A stretch of DNA of 64,000 bases, taken from assembly GCF_008727775.1 (NCBI RefSeq), contig NZ_CP044232.1, forward strand, positions 2,232,001-2,296,000, written 5' to 3'. The position numbers and the translations under genes were made by a program. The notes under the pieces were generated by a model that had not been told where the DNA came from, did not search any database, and saw nothing but the letters and a program-made list of their open reading frames with translations. The DNA is from Microbacterium lushaniae (GTDB lineage: Bacteria > Actinomycetota > Actinomycetes > Actinomycetales > Microbacteriaceae). Positions 52,596 through 61,314 of this stretch are shown in pieces (position 1 is the first letter of the stretch; each line of letters starts with the position of its first letter).

Positions 52596-53434
52596 GAGCC
52601 GGCGGCGAGGATGCGGGCGACCGAGTCGTCGGATGTGGTGTTCTCACCCGGTTCGTTGGGCTTTCCCAGCCCGTGGTAGTCGCTGGAGCCGGTGACGATC
52701 AGGTCGTGCTCGGCCGCGATCCGGCGCAGTGTGCGAGTGGGGGCAGGCAGGTTCTCCCGGTGGCCGAGCTCGAATCCCGCCAGTCCCGCCGAGAGCATCT
52801 CCGCCAGCAGCCCTGAGGGCAGCAGACCCGCGCGCGCGGCCGGATGCGCGATGATGGGCACGCCGCCGGCCTCGGCGATCAGCCGCACGGCCGTCACCGG
52901 GTCGGGCGCGTACAGCGCGACGTAGTAGTCCCCGCCCGGGCTGAGGATGCCCCGGAACGCCTCCGCCCGGTCGCGCACGACACCGCGCGCGACCAGCGCG
53001 TCGGCGATGTGCGGTCGTCCCACCGTCGCCCCGTCGGTCGTCTGGGCCACGATGTCGTCCCAGCCCAGGTCGTAATCGCGTGAGATGCGATCGGCCATCA
53101 CCTGCGCCCGCTCCAGGCGGGACGAGCGGATGCGGTCGGTCATGGCGCGCAGCCCGGGGTCATCGGGGTCGACGAGGTAGGCCAGCAGGTGCACGCTGCG
53201 CCACTGGTGCTGGGCCGACAGCTCCATCCCCGGCACGAACGTCATCCCCAGGGAGGTCGCCGCGTCGGCGGCCTCGGCCCATCCGGAGGTCGTGTCGTGG
53301 TCGGTCAGGGCGACGGTGCGCAGGCCGTGGCGGTGGGCGGCGGCCATCACGAGCGCGGGCGGCTCGGTGCCGTCGGAGTGCGTGGAATGAAGGTGCAGGT
53401 CGCTCGGGCCCTCGAACCTGCGCGCTTGCTCCAC
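52571..53434 (-). CDS. PHP domain phosphoesterase
   Basis: A 287-residue PHP (polymerase and histidinol phosphatase) fold protein. Metal-binding motifs are DLHLHSTHSDG, VALTDHDTTSGWAEA, PIIAHPAAR and TGSSDYHG. Related enzymes hydrolyse 3',5'-nucleotide bisphosphates or 5'-nucleotides of short RNAs; the substrate is not defined by sequence. GTG 53434 is 7 nt after TACGCT on its strand and directly precedes the conserved part. Confidence 0.9.
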   Translation of the reverse strand: MEQARRFEGPSDLHLHSTHSDGTEPPALVMAAAHRHGLRTVALTDHDTTSGWAEAADAATSLGMTFVPGMELSAQHQWRSVHLLAYLVDPDDPGLRAMTDRIRSSRLERAQVMADRISRDYDLGWDDIVAQTTDGATVGRPHIADALVARGVVRDRAEAFRGILSPGGDYYVALYAPDPVTAVRLIAEAGGVPIIAHPAARAGLLPSGLLAEMLSAGLAGFELGHRENLPAPTRTLRRIAAEHDLIVTGSSDYHGLGKPNEPGENTTSDDSVARILAAGSGSAPVFP

Positions 53435-53517
53435 ACCTCCGAGCGTAGCGCGGGAGTATCGTCCGACGGGGTGTCGCGTCCGCCCACCTCCCAGGGTGCT
53501 GCCATAGAGTTCCCGAC
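53435..53517. promoter_or_regulatory. Divergent leaderless promoters of the PHP and EEP genes
   Basis: Minus strand: TACGCT (53447-53442), 7 nt from GTG 53434. Plus strand: TAGAGT (53505-53510), 7 nt from GTG 53518. Nothing else is seen in the 83-bp space. Confidence 0.5.
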
Positions 53518-54546
53518 GTGCGTCGCATCCTGGGTCTGCTCGGAGTTGCGGCATGCATCCTGGGCGCCGCGGTGCTCACGTGGCCGCAGTTCTTCCAACT
53601 CGAACGCAACCTGCCGGTCGCGCAGGTCATCGCCTTCCGCGGCCCCATCGCGGCCGTCTTCGGCGCCCTCGCCGTCATCTGCCTGCTCGTCGCCCTGGCC
53701 CGCCCGCTCCGCGCGTTCGCGCTCACGCTCGCCCTCGTCTTCGGCGCCGCCGCCGTCGTCAACGCAGCCGTCCTGACACAGCGCGGTCTGGGCAGCGACA
53801 CCCTGCCGGAGAAGACCGAGACCAGCATCCGCGTGCTCACGTGGAACACTGCCGGGTCGGCGACCACCGCCGACACGATCGCCCAGATCGCCGTCGCGAT
53901 GCGCGCCGACATCGTGACCCTGCCGGAGACGACCATCCACACGGGCGAGCAGGTGGCGGTGGCGATGCGCGAGCTGGGGGCTCCCATGTGGGCGCACCAC
54001 GCCGAGTACGGCGAGTACGGCGTGGACGGGTGGGATGCCACCTCCACGACGATGCTCATCTCCCCCGACCTGGGCGACTACTCCGTGATCGCTTCCTCGC
54101 AGGACGGAACGAGCAACACCTCCACGGTGCCCAGCGCCGTGGCCATGCCCGTGGACGGCGACGGCCCGACCGTCGTGGCCGCCCACGCCGTCGCCCCGCG
54201 CGAGGAGTACATGCAGGCGTGGCGGGATGACCTCCAGTGGCTCGCCGATCAGTGCGCGAGCGACAACGTCATCCTCGCGGGGGATTTCAACGCCACCCTC
54301 GATCACATGCAGGGGATGGGCTTGGACGGCGGCGCGCTCGGGCGGTGCCACGCAACGGCGGCCGAGACCGGGAACGGCGCGGTGGGAACCTGGCCCACGG
54401 CGCTGCCGGCGCTGCTGGGCGCGCCCATCGACCACATCCTCGCGACCCCCGACTGGACCGCCACCGGCTCCGCCGTACTGACCTCGCTGGACGGGCAGGG
54501 CGGCGACCACCGGCCGCTGGTCGTGCAGTTGGAGCCCTCCAGCTGA
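53518..54546 (+). CDS. Membrane-anchored endonuclease/exonuclease/phosphatase (EEP) family protein
   Basis: A 342-residue protein. Three hydrophobic segments (about 3-22, 40-62 and 65-85) anchor an extracytoplasmic EEP domain: VLTWNTAGSATT, DIVTLPETTI (catalytic Glu), VILAGDFNATLDHM, PIDHILATPDW and GGDHRPLVVQL (catalytic Asp-His). The family cleaves phosphodiesters in nucleic acids, lipids or inositol phosphates. An outside location argues for lipid or extracellular DNA rather than repair. TAGAGT is 7 nt before the GTG start. Confidence 0.88.
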   Translation: MRRILGLLGVAACILGAAVLTWPQFFQLERNLPVAQVIAFRGPIAAVFGALAVICLLVALARPLRAFALTLALVFGAAAVVNAAVLTQRGLGSDTLPEKTETSIRVLTWNTAGSATTADTIAQIAVAMRADIVTLPETTIHTGEQVAVAMRELGAPMWAHHAEYGEYGVDGWDATSTTMLISPDLGDYSVIASSQDGTSNTSTVPSAVAMPVDGDGPTVVAAHAVAPREEYMQAWRDDLQWLADQCASDNVILAGDFNATLDHMQGMGLDGGALGRCHATAAETGNGAVGTWPTALPALLGAPIDHILATPDWTATGSAVLTSLDGQGGDHRPLVVQLEPSS

Positions 54547-54576
54547 ATCCGGGGCGTCGGTGAGAGACTGGGAGTC

Positions 54577-55992
54577 ATGGACACGACAGGCGAGAGCGAC
54601 ACGATGACTCCGGCGGACGCGACGGAATCGACCACCACGAACCGCCGTCAGCCTTTCCCCCGCGGCTTCCTCGAGACCATCTCCACCGGCTGGGCCGACC
54701 GCCCCGAAATCATCCCGCCGCGCCGCGAGGCCGCCACGTGGGCCGCCGCGCGCCGCGACACGGTCTCGCGCGCCTTCCCCGGCCGACGCGTCGTCGTACC
54801 CGCCGGCGGGCTGAAGCAGCGCAGCAACGACACCGACTACCCCTTCCGCGCCCACTCCGCGTTCGCCCACCTGACCGGGTGGGGATCGGACGCCGAACCC
54901 GACTCGGTTCTGGTGCTCGAGCCGACCGGTCGCGCCGGCCACGACGCGACCCTGTACTTCCGCGAGCGGGCAGACCGCACGTCGGCGGAGTTCTACAGCG
55001 ACGCCTCCATCGGCGAGTTCTGGATCGGCCCGCGCCCCGCTCTGGCGGGCGTGGCCGCCGAGCTCGGCCTCGCCACCGCCCACATCGACGAGCTCGACCG
55101 GCGCGACGGAGACCTCGTCGTGGACGAGGACCCTGACCTGACGCGCTTCGTGTCGGAGCTGCGCCTGATCAAGGACGAGTTCGAGATCTCGCAGATGCGC
55201 CTGGCCGTCGAGGTCACCGCACGCGGGTTCGACGACATCGTCGCCGACCTGCCCCGCATCATCGACCACCCGCGCGGCGAGCGGCTGGTCGAGGGCGTGT
55301 TCCACACGCGTGCCCGCGCCGACGGCAACACCGAGGGCTACGACACGATCGCCGCCGCCGGCCATCACGCGTGCTATCTGCACTGGACCCGCAACGACGG
55401 CGCCGTACGACCCGGCGACCTCATCCTGGTGGACGCCGGCGTCGAGATCGACACCCTCTACACCGCCGACATCACCCGCACGATCCCGGTCAGCGGGCGG
55501 TTCTCCCCCATCCAGCGGAAGATCTACGAGACGGTGCGCGAGGCCGCCGATGCCGCCTTCCGCGCCGCACGCCCCGGCGTGAAGTTCCGCAGCGTCCACG
55601 AGGCGGCCATGACCGTGATCGCGCAGCGGGTGGCCGAGTGGGGACTGCTCCCCGTCACCGCCGAGGAGGCGCTGGATGCCGATGCCGGCGGCCAGCACCG
55701 CCGCTACATGGTGCACGGCACGAGCCATCACCTCGGTCTCGATGTGCACGATTGCGCTCAGGCGCGGCGGGAGATGTACTACGACGGGATCCTGGAACCC
55801 GGCATGGTGTTCACCATCGAACCGGGGCTGTACTTCCAGGCCGACGACCTGACGGTGCCGGAGGAGTATCGCGGCATCGGCGTGCGGATCGAGGACGACG
55901 TCCTGATGACCGCCGACGGCGCGGTCAATCTCTCCGCGGCCCTTCCGCGCACGGCCGACGAGGTCGAGGCCTGGGTCGCGCGCGCCCGCTGA
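54577..55992 (+). CDS. pepP: Xaa-Pro aminopeptidase (peptidase M24B)
   Basis: A 471-residue aminopeptidase P that removes N-terminal residues preceding proline. The N-terminal domain (about 25-175) is followed by the pita-bread catalytic domain with all dinuclear metal ligands: LVDAGVEIDTLYTADITRT (two Asp), the His of VHGTSHHLGLDVHD, the Glu of FTIEPGLYF and the Glu of VRIEDDVLM. GAGACT lies 7 nt before the ATG. It is followed by 77 bp without a gene before the convergent hydrolase. Confidence 0.94.
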   Translation: MDTTGESDTMTPADATESTTTNRRQPFPRGFLETISTGWADRPEIIPPRREAATWAAARRDTVSRAFPGRRVVVPAGGLKQRSNDTDYPFRAHSAFAHLTGWGSDAEPDSVLVLEPTGRAGHDATLYFRERADRTSAEFYSDASIGEFWIGPRPALAGVAAELGLATAHIDELDRRDGDLVVDEDPDLTRFVSELRLIKDEFEISQMRLAVEVTARGFDDIVADLPRIIDHPRGERLVEGVFHTRARADGNTEGYDTIAAAGHHACYLHWTRNDGAVRPGDLILVDAGVEIDTLYTADITRTIPVSGRFSPIQRKIYETVREAADAAFRAARPGVKFRSVHEAAMTVIAQRVAEWGLLPVTAEEALDADAGGQHRRYMVHGTSHHLGLDVHDCAQARREMYYDGILEPGMVFTIEPGLYFQADDLTVPEEYRGIGVRIEDDVLMTADGAVNLSAALPRTADEVEAWVARAR

Positions 55993-56069
55993 CCCGCCCG
56001 CCTAGGCCGCCCGGCGCATGGCCGAAGGACCGGAGTTCTGCGCGAGGGTGCGGCGGCGTTCCGGTCCGC

Positions 56070-56750
56070 TCAGGCGCGTTCGCGGAGGAACTCGGCGACC
56101 AGGGGTGCGAGGTCGGCGCCCAGGCGGGCCGGGTCGCGCGGGCGCCCCGCCCCCTCGAAGGAGTGCGCAACCCCCTCGATCCACACCAGGCGCGCATCCT
56201 GGCACGACGCCACGGCCTGCTCGAGCTGGACATGCGGATCGACGAACGGGTCGCGGGTCCCGGAGACGAACAGCTGCGGCTGCCGCACGTCCGGAAGGTG
56301 TGCGACGCGTGCCTTGGCCGGGTCGCCGGGCGGATGCAGCGGGTAGCCGAGGTAAACCAGGCCGGCAGGGTCGATGACCCCCTCCGCGGCGGCCATGGAC
56401 GCCATGCGGCCGCCGTACGACTTGCCCGCCGCCCACGTCGGGCCCGGTGATCCGCGCTCGGCCAGCCGCGCCAGCACGGCGCGCCACGTCGCGACGGCGT
56501 GGGCGGCCGGTCCCGGCATCCGCCTCCCCGCCTCGCGGTACGGGAAGTCGAACAGCACCGTCGCGACCCCGGCCCGCTGCATCCCCTCGGCGAATCCGGT
56601 GAGGAAGGGATGCGTGCGCCCGGCGCCGGCACCGTGCGCGACGGCGATCGTGGCCCATGCCGAGGGCGGCCGGACGTGATCGGCCGACACGGTGACGGTC
56701 CCCGCCGGAAGCTCGACGGGGATGCGGTCCACACCCGCGGCGGCGGTCAC
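56070..56750 (-). CDS. Alpha/beta hydrolase, KANL3/Tex30-like (dienelactone hydrolase-related)
   Basis: A 226-residue hydrolase. VAHGAGAGRTHPFLTGFAEGM supplies the oxyanion region. The nucleophile elbow is AAGKSYGGRMAS (Ser in GxSxGG). FVSGTRDPFVD carries the Asp, and the His is in IEGVAHSFEG. The substrate is unknown. GTG 56750 overlaps the stop of the upstream stress-protein gene (GTGA, 56747-56750), so the two are coupled; a longer start is rejected on this basis. Confidence 0.85.
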   Translation of the reverse strand: MTAAAGVDRIPVELPAGTVTVSADHVRPPSAWATIAVAHGAGAGRTHPFLTGFAEGMQRAGVATVLFDFPYREAGRRMPGPAAHAVATWRAVLARLAERGSPGPTWAAGKSYGGRMASMAAAEGVIDPAGLVYLGYPLHPPGDPAKARVAHLPDVRQPQLFVSGTRDPFVDPHVQLEQAVASCQDARLVWIEGVAHSFEGAGRPRDPARLGADLAPLVAEFLRERA

Positions 56751-57424
56751 CCCTGGGTGCGCTCGCCGTACCGAGGGGGCTCGGGCGGCGCCTGCCCCGG
56801 CTCCTGCGGACCCGGCGCGGCATCGGCCGGCGGCGCCGCGGGCGGGCCGGCCACGGGCGGGCCCACGGGATCGGGGAGGCGCTCCCCGTAGCGCGGGGGC
56901 TCCCCGCCGGTGGCCGGAGGCGGTGGCGGCGACGCGGCGGTGGTCGCGGCGGGGGCGGCCGCGCCGAGGGTCTGACGTGCCTTGGCCAGGCTCGCCGGCA
57001 CGATGCACACCTCGTACCGGTCGGCGGTCACCTGCATGACCGAGGCGAAGTCACGGCGACGGCGCACGATGGAGTAGGTCACGAGGCTGAACAGCATCCC
57101 GATCGCCACACCCACCAGCAGCACTCCGAGGAAGACCGAGATCGGCACGGTGGGCGTGCCCAGCACGAAGATGAAGGAGAACAGCAGACCCAGCAGCAGC
57201 CCGTTCAGCGCGCCGGAGCGGGCCGCCGTGGCATAGCCGAGCCGGCCCGTCACGCGCTCGATCGAGCGCAGCCCCTGACCGACGATCGCGATGTCTCGGG
57301 CGGGGATCTCGGCCGCGATCAGCGTCGAGACGGCCTTCTGCGCGGCCTCGTACGTGGGATAGGACGCCAGGGTCTCTCCGACCGCCTCGCGGCCGGCGGG
57401 GACTCGTCCGCCGAGCATGCTCAT
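56747..57424 (-). CDS. General stress protein 17M-like membrane protein with Pro-rich tail
   Basis: A 225-residue protein. The N-terminal domain ETLASYPTYEAAQKAVSTLIAAEIPARDIAIVG is a ferredoxin-like module seen in YflT/general stress proteins. Two hydrophobic helices follow (about 72-92 and 96-118). The C-terminal 75 residues are Pro/Ala-rich and contain two PPRYGER units (about 176 and 217). ATG at 57424 or 57418 could be used. Diverges from the MgtE_N/CBS gene. Confidence 0.8.
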   Translation of the reverse strand: MSMLGGRVPAGREAVGETLASYPTYEAAQKAVSTLIAAEIPARDIAIVGQGLRSIERVTGRLGYATAARSGALNGLLLGLLFSFIFVLGTPTVPISVFLGVLLVGVAIGMLFSLVTYSIVRRRRDFASVMQVTADRYEVCIVPASLAKARQTLGAAAPAATTAASPPPPPATGGEPPRYGERLPDPVGPPVAGPPAAPPADAAPGPQEPGQAPPEPPRYGERTQG

Positions 57425-57493
57425 TGGTCCATCTTGTCACGGGCACATCCGGGCACCCCCTGCCCCACGACGCCCCGGGACTACGCTGTTAGC

Positions 57494-58807
57494 GTGAGCA
57501 CGCAGAGGGTTTTCGTCGCACGGCTGGCCGGCTGCGCGGTCTTCGACCCCGCCGGCGATCGGCTGGGCAAGGTGCGCGATGTCGTGGTCATCTATCGCGC
57601 TGCCGATCCGCCTCGCGTCGTCGGACTGGTCGTGGAGATCCCCGGCCGGCGCCATGTCTTCCTCTCCATCGGCCGGGTCACCTCCATCGCCAGCGGTCAG
57701 GTGATCACGACGGGCCTGATCAACGTGCGCCGCTTCCAGCAGCGCGGCGGCGAGGTGCGCGTCCTCGCCGAGCTGGTGGGCCGACGGGTCTACCTCAACG
57801 ACGGATCGGGGACCGCCGTCATCGAGGACGTCGCGATCGAACGCAGCCGGCTGGGCGACTGGGACGTCGGCCAGCTGTTCCTGCGCCGCCCAAAGACCAG
57901 CGCCTCCCCGTTCGCCAAGGGCCCGACGACCTTCGCGACGTGGAGCGAAGTGCGCGAGCAGCAGACGGCCGGGCAGGCGCAGTCGGCGGAGCAGCTCGTG
58001 GCCACCTACGCCGACCTCAAACCCGCCGACCTCGCCAACACTCTGCTGGACCTGCCCGAGGAGCGCCTCCTCGACGTCGCCGAGGAGCTCCCCGACGAGC
58101 GCCTCGCCGACGCGCTGGAGGAGATGCCCGAAGACGAGCAGGTGCGCATCCTGGAGCGTCTGGGCGACGAGCGGGCCGCCGACATCCTCGATGCGATGGA
58201 GCCCGACGACGCCGCCGACCTCCTCGGCCAGCTCCCCGAGAAGCGCCTGCAGCAGCTGCTGGAGCTCATGGAGCCCGAGGAAGCGGACGACGTCCGTGCG
58301 CTGCTGAAGTACGGCCCCGACACCGCCGGCGGTCTCATGACGCCCGAGCCCATCGTGCTCTCCGCCGATTCCACGGTCGCCGAGGCGCTGGCCCTCATCC
58401 GCCGGCACGAGCTGCACCCCGCCCTCGCCGCATCCGTCTTCGTCACGCTGCCGCCGTACGAGACCCCCACGGGCCGGCTGCTGGGCACCGTCCACTTCCA
58501 GCGGATGCTGCGCTACCCGCCGCACGAGCGGCTGGGCGCGATCATCGACGACACGCTCGAGCCGGTGCCGGCGACCGCGTCTGCCGCCGAGGTGGCGCGC
58601 CTGCTCGCCAGCTACGACCTCGTCTCGCTGCCGGTGGTGGACCCGGCCCACCGGCTGGTGGGCGCCGTCAGCGTCGACGACATGCTGGACTACCTCCTGC
58701 CGGAGGACTGGCGCTCGCACGACGACAACGATCCGAGACAGCGGACCGCCACCCGTCCCCCGCCCGCGACCGCGGGCATCCCCACGACCACCCCGAGGAG
58801 GCGCTGA
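57494..58807 (+). CDS. PRC-barrel, MgtE N-domain and CBS protein without a transport domain
   Basis: A 437-residue cytoplasmic protein. Order: PRC-barrel-like repeat pair (about 1-150), MgtE_N superhelical domain (about 190-280, LADALEEMPEDEQVRILERL, GGLMTPEP) and two CBS repeats (about 285-410). The whole MgtE transmembrane channel is missing, so it is a sensor or regulator rather than a Mg2+ channel. GTG 57494 is exactly 6 nt after TACGCT. Its stop overlaps the ATG of the DUF1003 membrane protein by one base, which may be its partner. Confidence 0.88.
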   Translation: MSTQRVFVARLAGCAVFDPAGDRLGKVRDVVVIYRAADPPRVVGLVVEIPGRRHVFLSIGRVTSIASGQVITTGLINVRRFQQRGGEVRVLAELVGRRVYLNDGSGTAVIEDVAIERSRLGDWDVGQLFLRRPKTSASPFAKGPTTFATWSEVREQQTAGQAQSAEQLVATYADLKPADLANTLLDLPEERLLDVAEELPDERLADALEEMPEDEQVRILERLGDERAADILDAMEPDDAADLLGQLPEKRLQQLLELMEPEEADDVRALLKYGPDTAGGLMTPEPIVLSADSTVAEALALIRRHELHPALAASVFVTLPPYETPTGRLLGTVHFQRMLRYPPHERLGAIIDDTLEPVPATASAAEVARLLASYDLVSLPVVDPAHRLVGAVSVDDMLDYLLPEDWRSHDDNDPRQRTATRPPPATAGIPTTTPRRR

Positions 58808-59334
58808 TGGCCCGCTCCCCACGGCAATCCGCCGCCCTCGACGCGCCGCTGGGCCGCGGTGGCGTGCTGCCACCGCGCACCCCGCGCCCCTCCCGCGATC
58901 GCTTCGGCCGGTTCTCCGAGTCGTTCGCGCGAGCGATGGGCACGTCCGCGTTCCTCCTCGGCATGACCGCGTTCGTCGTGGTGTGGCTGGTGTGGAACAG
59001 CACCGCCCCGCGCGAGTGGCAGTTCGACCCGTCGTCGATGAACTTCACCCTGCTCACCCTGATCCTCTCGCTGCAGGCCTCCTACGCCGCCCCGCTGATC
59101 CTGCTCGCCCAGAACCGCCAGGATGACCGCGACCGGGTGCAGATCGAGCAGGACCGGCAGCGCGCCGAACGCAACCTCGCCGACACGGAGTACCTCGCGC
59201 GCGAGATCGTGGCGCTGCGGATGGCGGTGCACGACATGACCCAGGACGTACTCACGAAGGACACGCTGCGCGCCGAGCTGCGCTCCCTCCTGAAGGAACT
59301 CGATCACCCCGAGCGCGAGGCGACCGCGCAGTGA
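58807..59334 (+). CDS. DUF1003 membrane protein
   Basis: A 175-residue protein with two transmembrane helices (about 48-65 and 80-102), the typical ILSLQASYAAPLILLAQNRQDDRDR motif right after the second, and a long C-terminal amphipathic helix. Function unknown. TGATG links it to the previous gene, and its stop overlaps the Mrp start (59331-59334), making a three-gene operon. Confidence 0.9.
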   Translation: MARSPRQSAALDAPLGRGGVLPPRTPRPSRDRFGRFSESFARAMGTSAFLLGMTAFVVVWLVWNSTAPREWQFDPSSMNFTLLTLILSLQASYAAPLILLAQNRQDDRDRVQIEQDRQRAERNLADTEYLAREIVALRMAVHDMTQDVLTKDTLRAELRSLLKELDHPEREATAQ

Positions 59335-60488
59335 CCGACGCCGCACAGACCGACGCGGTGCGTTCGGCGGTGTCGGCCGTGAGCGATCCCGAGCTGCGCC
59401 GGCCCCTGGGTGAGCTCGACATGGTGCGCGCCGTGTCGGTGGCCGGCGACGTCGCACACGTGGAGATCGCCCTGACGATCGTGGGGTGCCCTGCCGCGGA
59501 TCGGATCGAGCGCGACGTGCGTTCGGCGGCGGCGATGGTGCCCGGCATCACCGCGGTCGACCTGACGGTGGGCGTCATGACGCCCGAGCAGCGTCGCGCC
59601 CTCACCGAACGGCTGCGCGGCGGGCGCCCCGCCCGCACGATGCCGTTCGGACCGGACTCGCTCACTCGCGTGATCGCGGTCACCAGCGGCAAGGGCGGGG
59701 TGGGAAAGTCCACGGTGACGGCCAACCTCGCCGTCGCCCTCGCCCGCCGGGGCCTGCGCGTCGGGCTCGTCGACGCCGATGTGCACGGGTTCTCCATCCC
59801 CGGACTGCTCGGCCTGGTCGATGACGACGGACTGCCGCCTGCACCCACGCGTCTGGACGACCTGATGCTTCCCCCCGTCGCATACGACGTCAAAGTCATC
59901 TCGATCGGCATGTTCCTTCGCCGCCCGGGCGACTCTGCGGCCGGGGCGGTCGCGTGGCGGGGACCGATGCTGCACCGCACGGTGCAGCAGTTCCTCACCG
60001 ACGTGTACTTCGGCGACCTCGACATCCTGCTGCTGGACATGCCGCCGGGAACCGGTGACATCGCGATCTCGGTGGGCCAGCTGCTCCCGCACGCCGAGGT
60101 GCTGGTGGTCACCACTCCCCAGGCCGCCGCATCCGACATCGCGGTGCGCAGCGGCCTGGTCGCCCGCCAGACCGGTCAGCGCATCATCGGTGTCGTCGAG
60201 AACATGTCCGCGATGACCCTCCCCGACGGCTCGACGCTCGACCTGTTCGGCGCCGGCGGCGGCGAACAGGTCGCCCAGGCGCTCTCGGAGGACTCCGGCG
60301 GGACCGTGCCGCTCCTGGCCTCCGTTCCCCTCAGCCCGGCGCTGCGCACGGGCGGAGACGTGGGCGTCCCCGTCGTCGTCGCGCATCCGGCCGATCCCGC
60401 CGCCCGCGCCATCGACGCGCTGGCCGCCTCCGTCGCCGCGGGCCGTCGCGGACTGGCCGGGCGCCCGCTTCCCTTCAGCCCGCGCTGA
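59331..60488 (+). CDS. Mrp/NBP35-type P-loop ATPase (Fe-S carrier family)
   Basis: A 385-residue protein. An N-terminal MIP18/DUF59 domain (about 1-95, VSDPELRRPLGELDMV) precedes the deviant Walker A SGKGGVGKST and LLDMPPGTGDI of the ParA/MinD-like ATPase. The CxxC Fe-S motif that follows ENMS in many Mrp proteins is absent (ENMSAMTLPDG), as in many actinobacterial members, so cluster transfer needs other ligands if it occurs. GTG 59331 overlaps the DUF1003 stop. Confidence 0.92.
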   Translation: MTDAAQTDAVRSAVSAVSDPELRRPLGELDMVRAVSVAGDVAHVEIALTIVGCPAADRIERDVRSAAAMVPGITAVDLTVGVMTPEQRRALTERLRGGRPARTMPFGPDSLTRVIAVTSGKGGVGKSTVTANLAVALARRGLRVGLVDADVHGFSIPGLLGLVDDDGLPPAPTRLDDLMLPPVAYDVKVISIGMFLRRPGDSAAGAVAWRGPMLHRTVQQFLTDVYFGDLDILLLDMPPGTGDIAISVGQLLPHAEVLVVTTPQAAASDIAVRSGLVARQTGQRIIGVVENMSAMTLPDGSTLDLFGAGGGEQVAQALSEDSGGTVPLLASVPLSPALRTGGDVGVPVVVAHPADPAARAIDALAASVAAGRRGLAGRPLPFSPR

Positions 60489-60516
60489 CCGTCCCCCGCC
60501 GCGACGGACGGGCGCG

Positions 60517-60658
60517 TCGGGCCTCCTGCGCACCCGGTGCGGACTCCGGCGTCGGCTGGCCACCCCCGCACGCCCGAACTCCGCAAAAACACCCCGGACG
60601 AGCGCGAAACAGCCGAGGGAACCGGTTGCAACCCGCATCCTTGAGGAGTTCGGGCCGG
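60517..60658. repeat. 142-bp intergenic repeat, copy 1
   Basis: First of two direct copies 218 bp apart (135 of 142 positions identical by my count). It contains an inverted repeat CCCGAACTCC (60573-60582) and GGAGTTCGGG (60645-60654) around 62 bp that include GCAAAAACACC and ACCGGTTGCA. No coding potential is convincing. The whole 445-bp convergent gap between mrp and tatB (60489-60933) holds only these copies and a GC-rich spacer. Confidence 0.85.
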
Positions 60659-60734
60659 GCCCGGCCCACCGGAGGCGGCAGCGGCGGCCCACTGTGCGGG
60701 CCGCGCGACGCACCCCGAAGTAGGGCGGGGCGCC

Positions 60735-60876
60735 TCGGGCCTCCTACGCGCCCGGTGCGGACTCCGGCGTCGGCACGCCACCCCCGCACGCCCGAACTCC
60801 GCAAAAACACCCCGGACGAGCGCGAAACGGCCGAGGGAACCGGTTGCAGTCCGCATCCTTGAGGAGTTCGGGCCGG
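60735..60876. repeat. 142-bp intergenic repeat, copy 2
   Basis: Second copy in the same orientation. The inverted repeat arms (60791-60800 and 60863-60872) and the stretch between GCACGCC and CGCGAAAC are identical to copy 1. Differences: two near the left end, two in the GGCTGGCC/GGCACGCC position, one at AAACAGCC/AAACGGCC and two at GCAACCCG/GCAGTCCG. Confidence 0.85.
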
Positions 60877-60933
60877 CGGGGCCCAGGCCCCCCGGAGACG
60901 CGCAGCGGCAGGCGTGCCTAGCGATCCGAGGGG

Positions 60934-61314
60934 TCAGGTGGCTTCGGAGTCGAACGGCGGTGCTTCGCCGGCGCGGAAAGCAGGGGGCGAAGCCGGCGGC
61001 GCCGCGGCGGATGCGGCCGCTCCGGCCACCGCGGCGGTCCGTACGGTCGCCACCGGTGCGTCCTCGAGGAGGGCCTCGCGGATGATGCGCCGAGGGTCGT
61101 ACTGGCGGGGGTCGAGTTTGCGCCAGTCGACCTCGTCGAACTCCGGGCCCATCTCCTCCCGCATGCGCGAGCGGGCCCCCTGCGCCATGTCACGCGCCCG
61201 CACCGCGAACCGCGCGAGGCTCTCGGCATACCGAGGCAGGCGCTCGGGCCCGATGAGCATTGCTGCGATCAGGCCGATCAGCAGCAGCTTCTCGATCGTG
61301 AGCCCGAAGAACAT
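60934..61314 (-). CDS. tatB: Twin-arginine translocase subunit TatB
   Basis: A 126-residue protein. The N-terminal transmembrane helix MFFGLTIEKLLLIGLIAAMLIG leads through GPERLP to an amphipathic helix (about 25-60) and a disordered Ala/Pro tail. This is the TatA/B topology; the length and hinge with Glu-Arg-Leu-Pro fit TatB, which recognises Tat signal peptides with TatC. tatA and tatC are not in the window. ATG 61314 is 6 nt after TAACCT on its strand. Confidence 0.9.
   Translation of the reverse strand: MFFGLTIEKLLLIGLIAAMLIGPERLPRYAESLARFAVRARDMAQGARSRMREEMGPEFDEVDWRKLDPRQYDPRRIIREALLEDAPVATVRTAAVAGAAASAAAPPASPPAFRAGEAPPFDSEAT

Noticed and set aside
56027..56067. Terminator GGACCGGA/TCCGGTCC after pepP
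   Set aside because: Eight-base arms with a 25-base loop and no T tract are too weak to call.
60489..60933. Insertion sequence or small coding genes in the repeat region
   Set aside because: No transposase, no target duplication visible, and frames across the repeats change character between copies.
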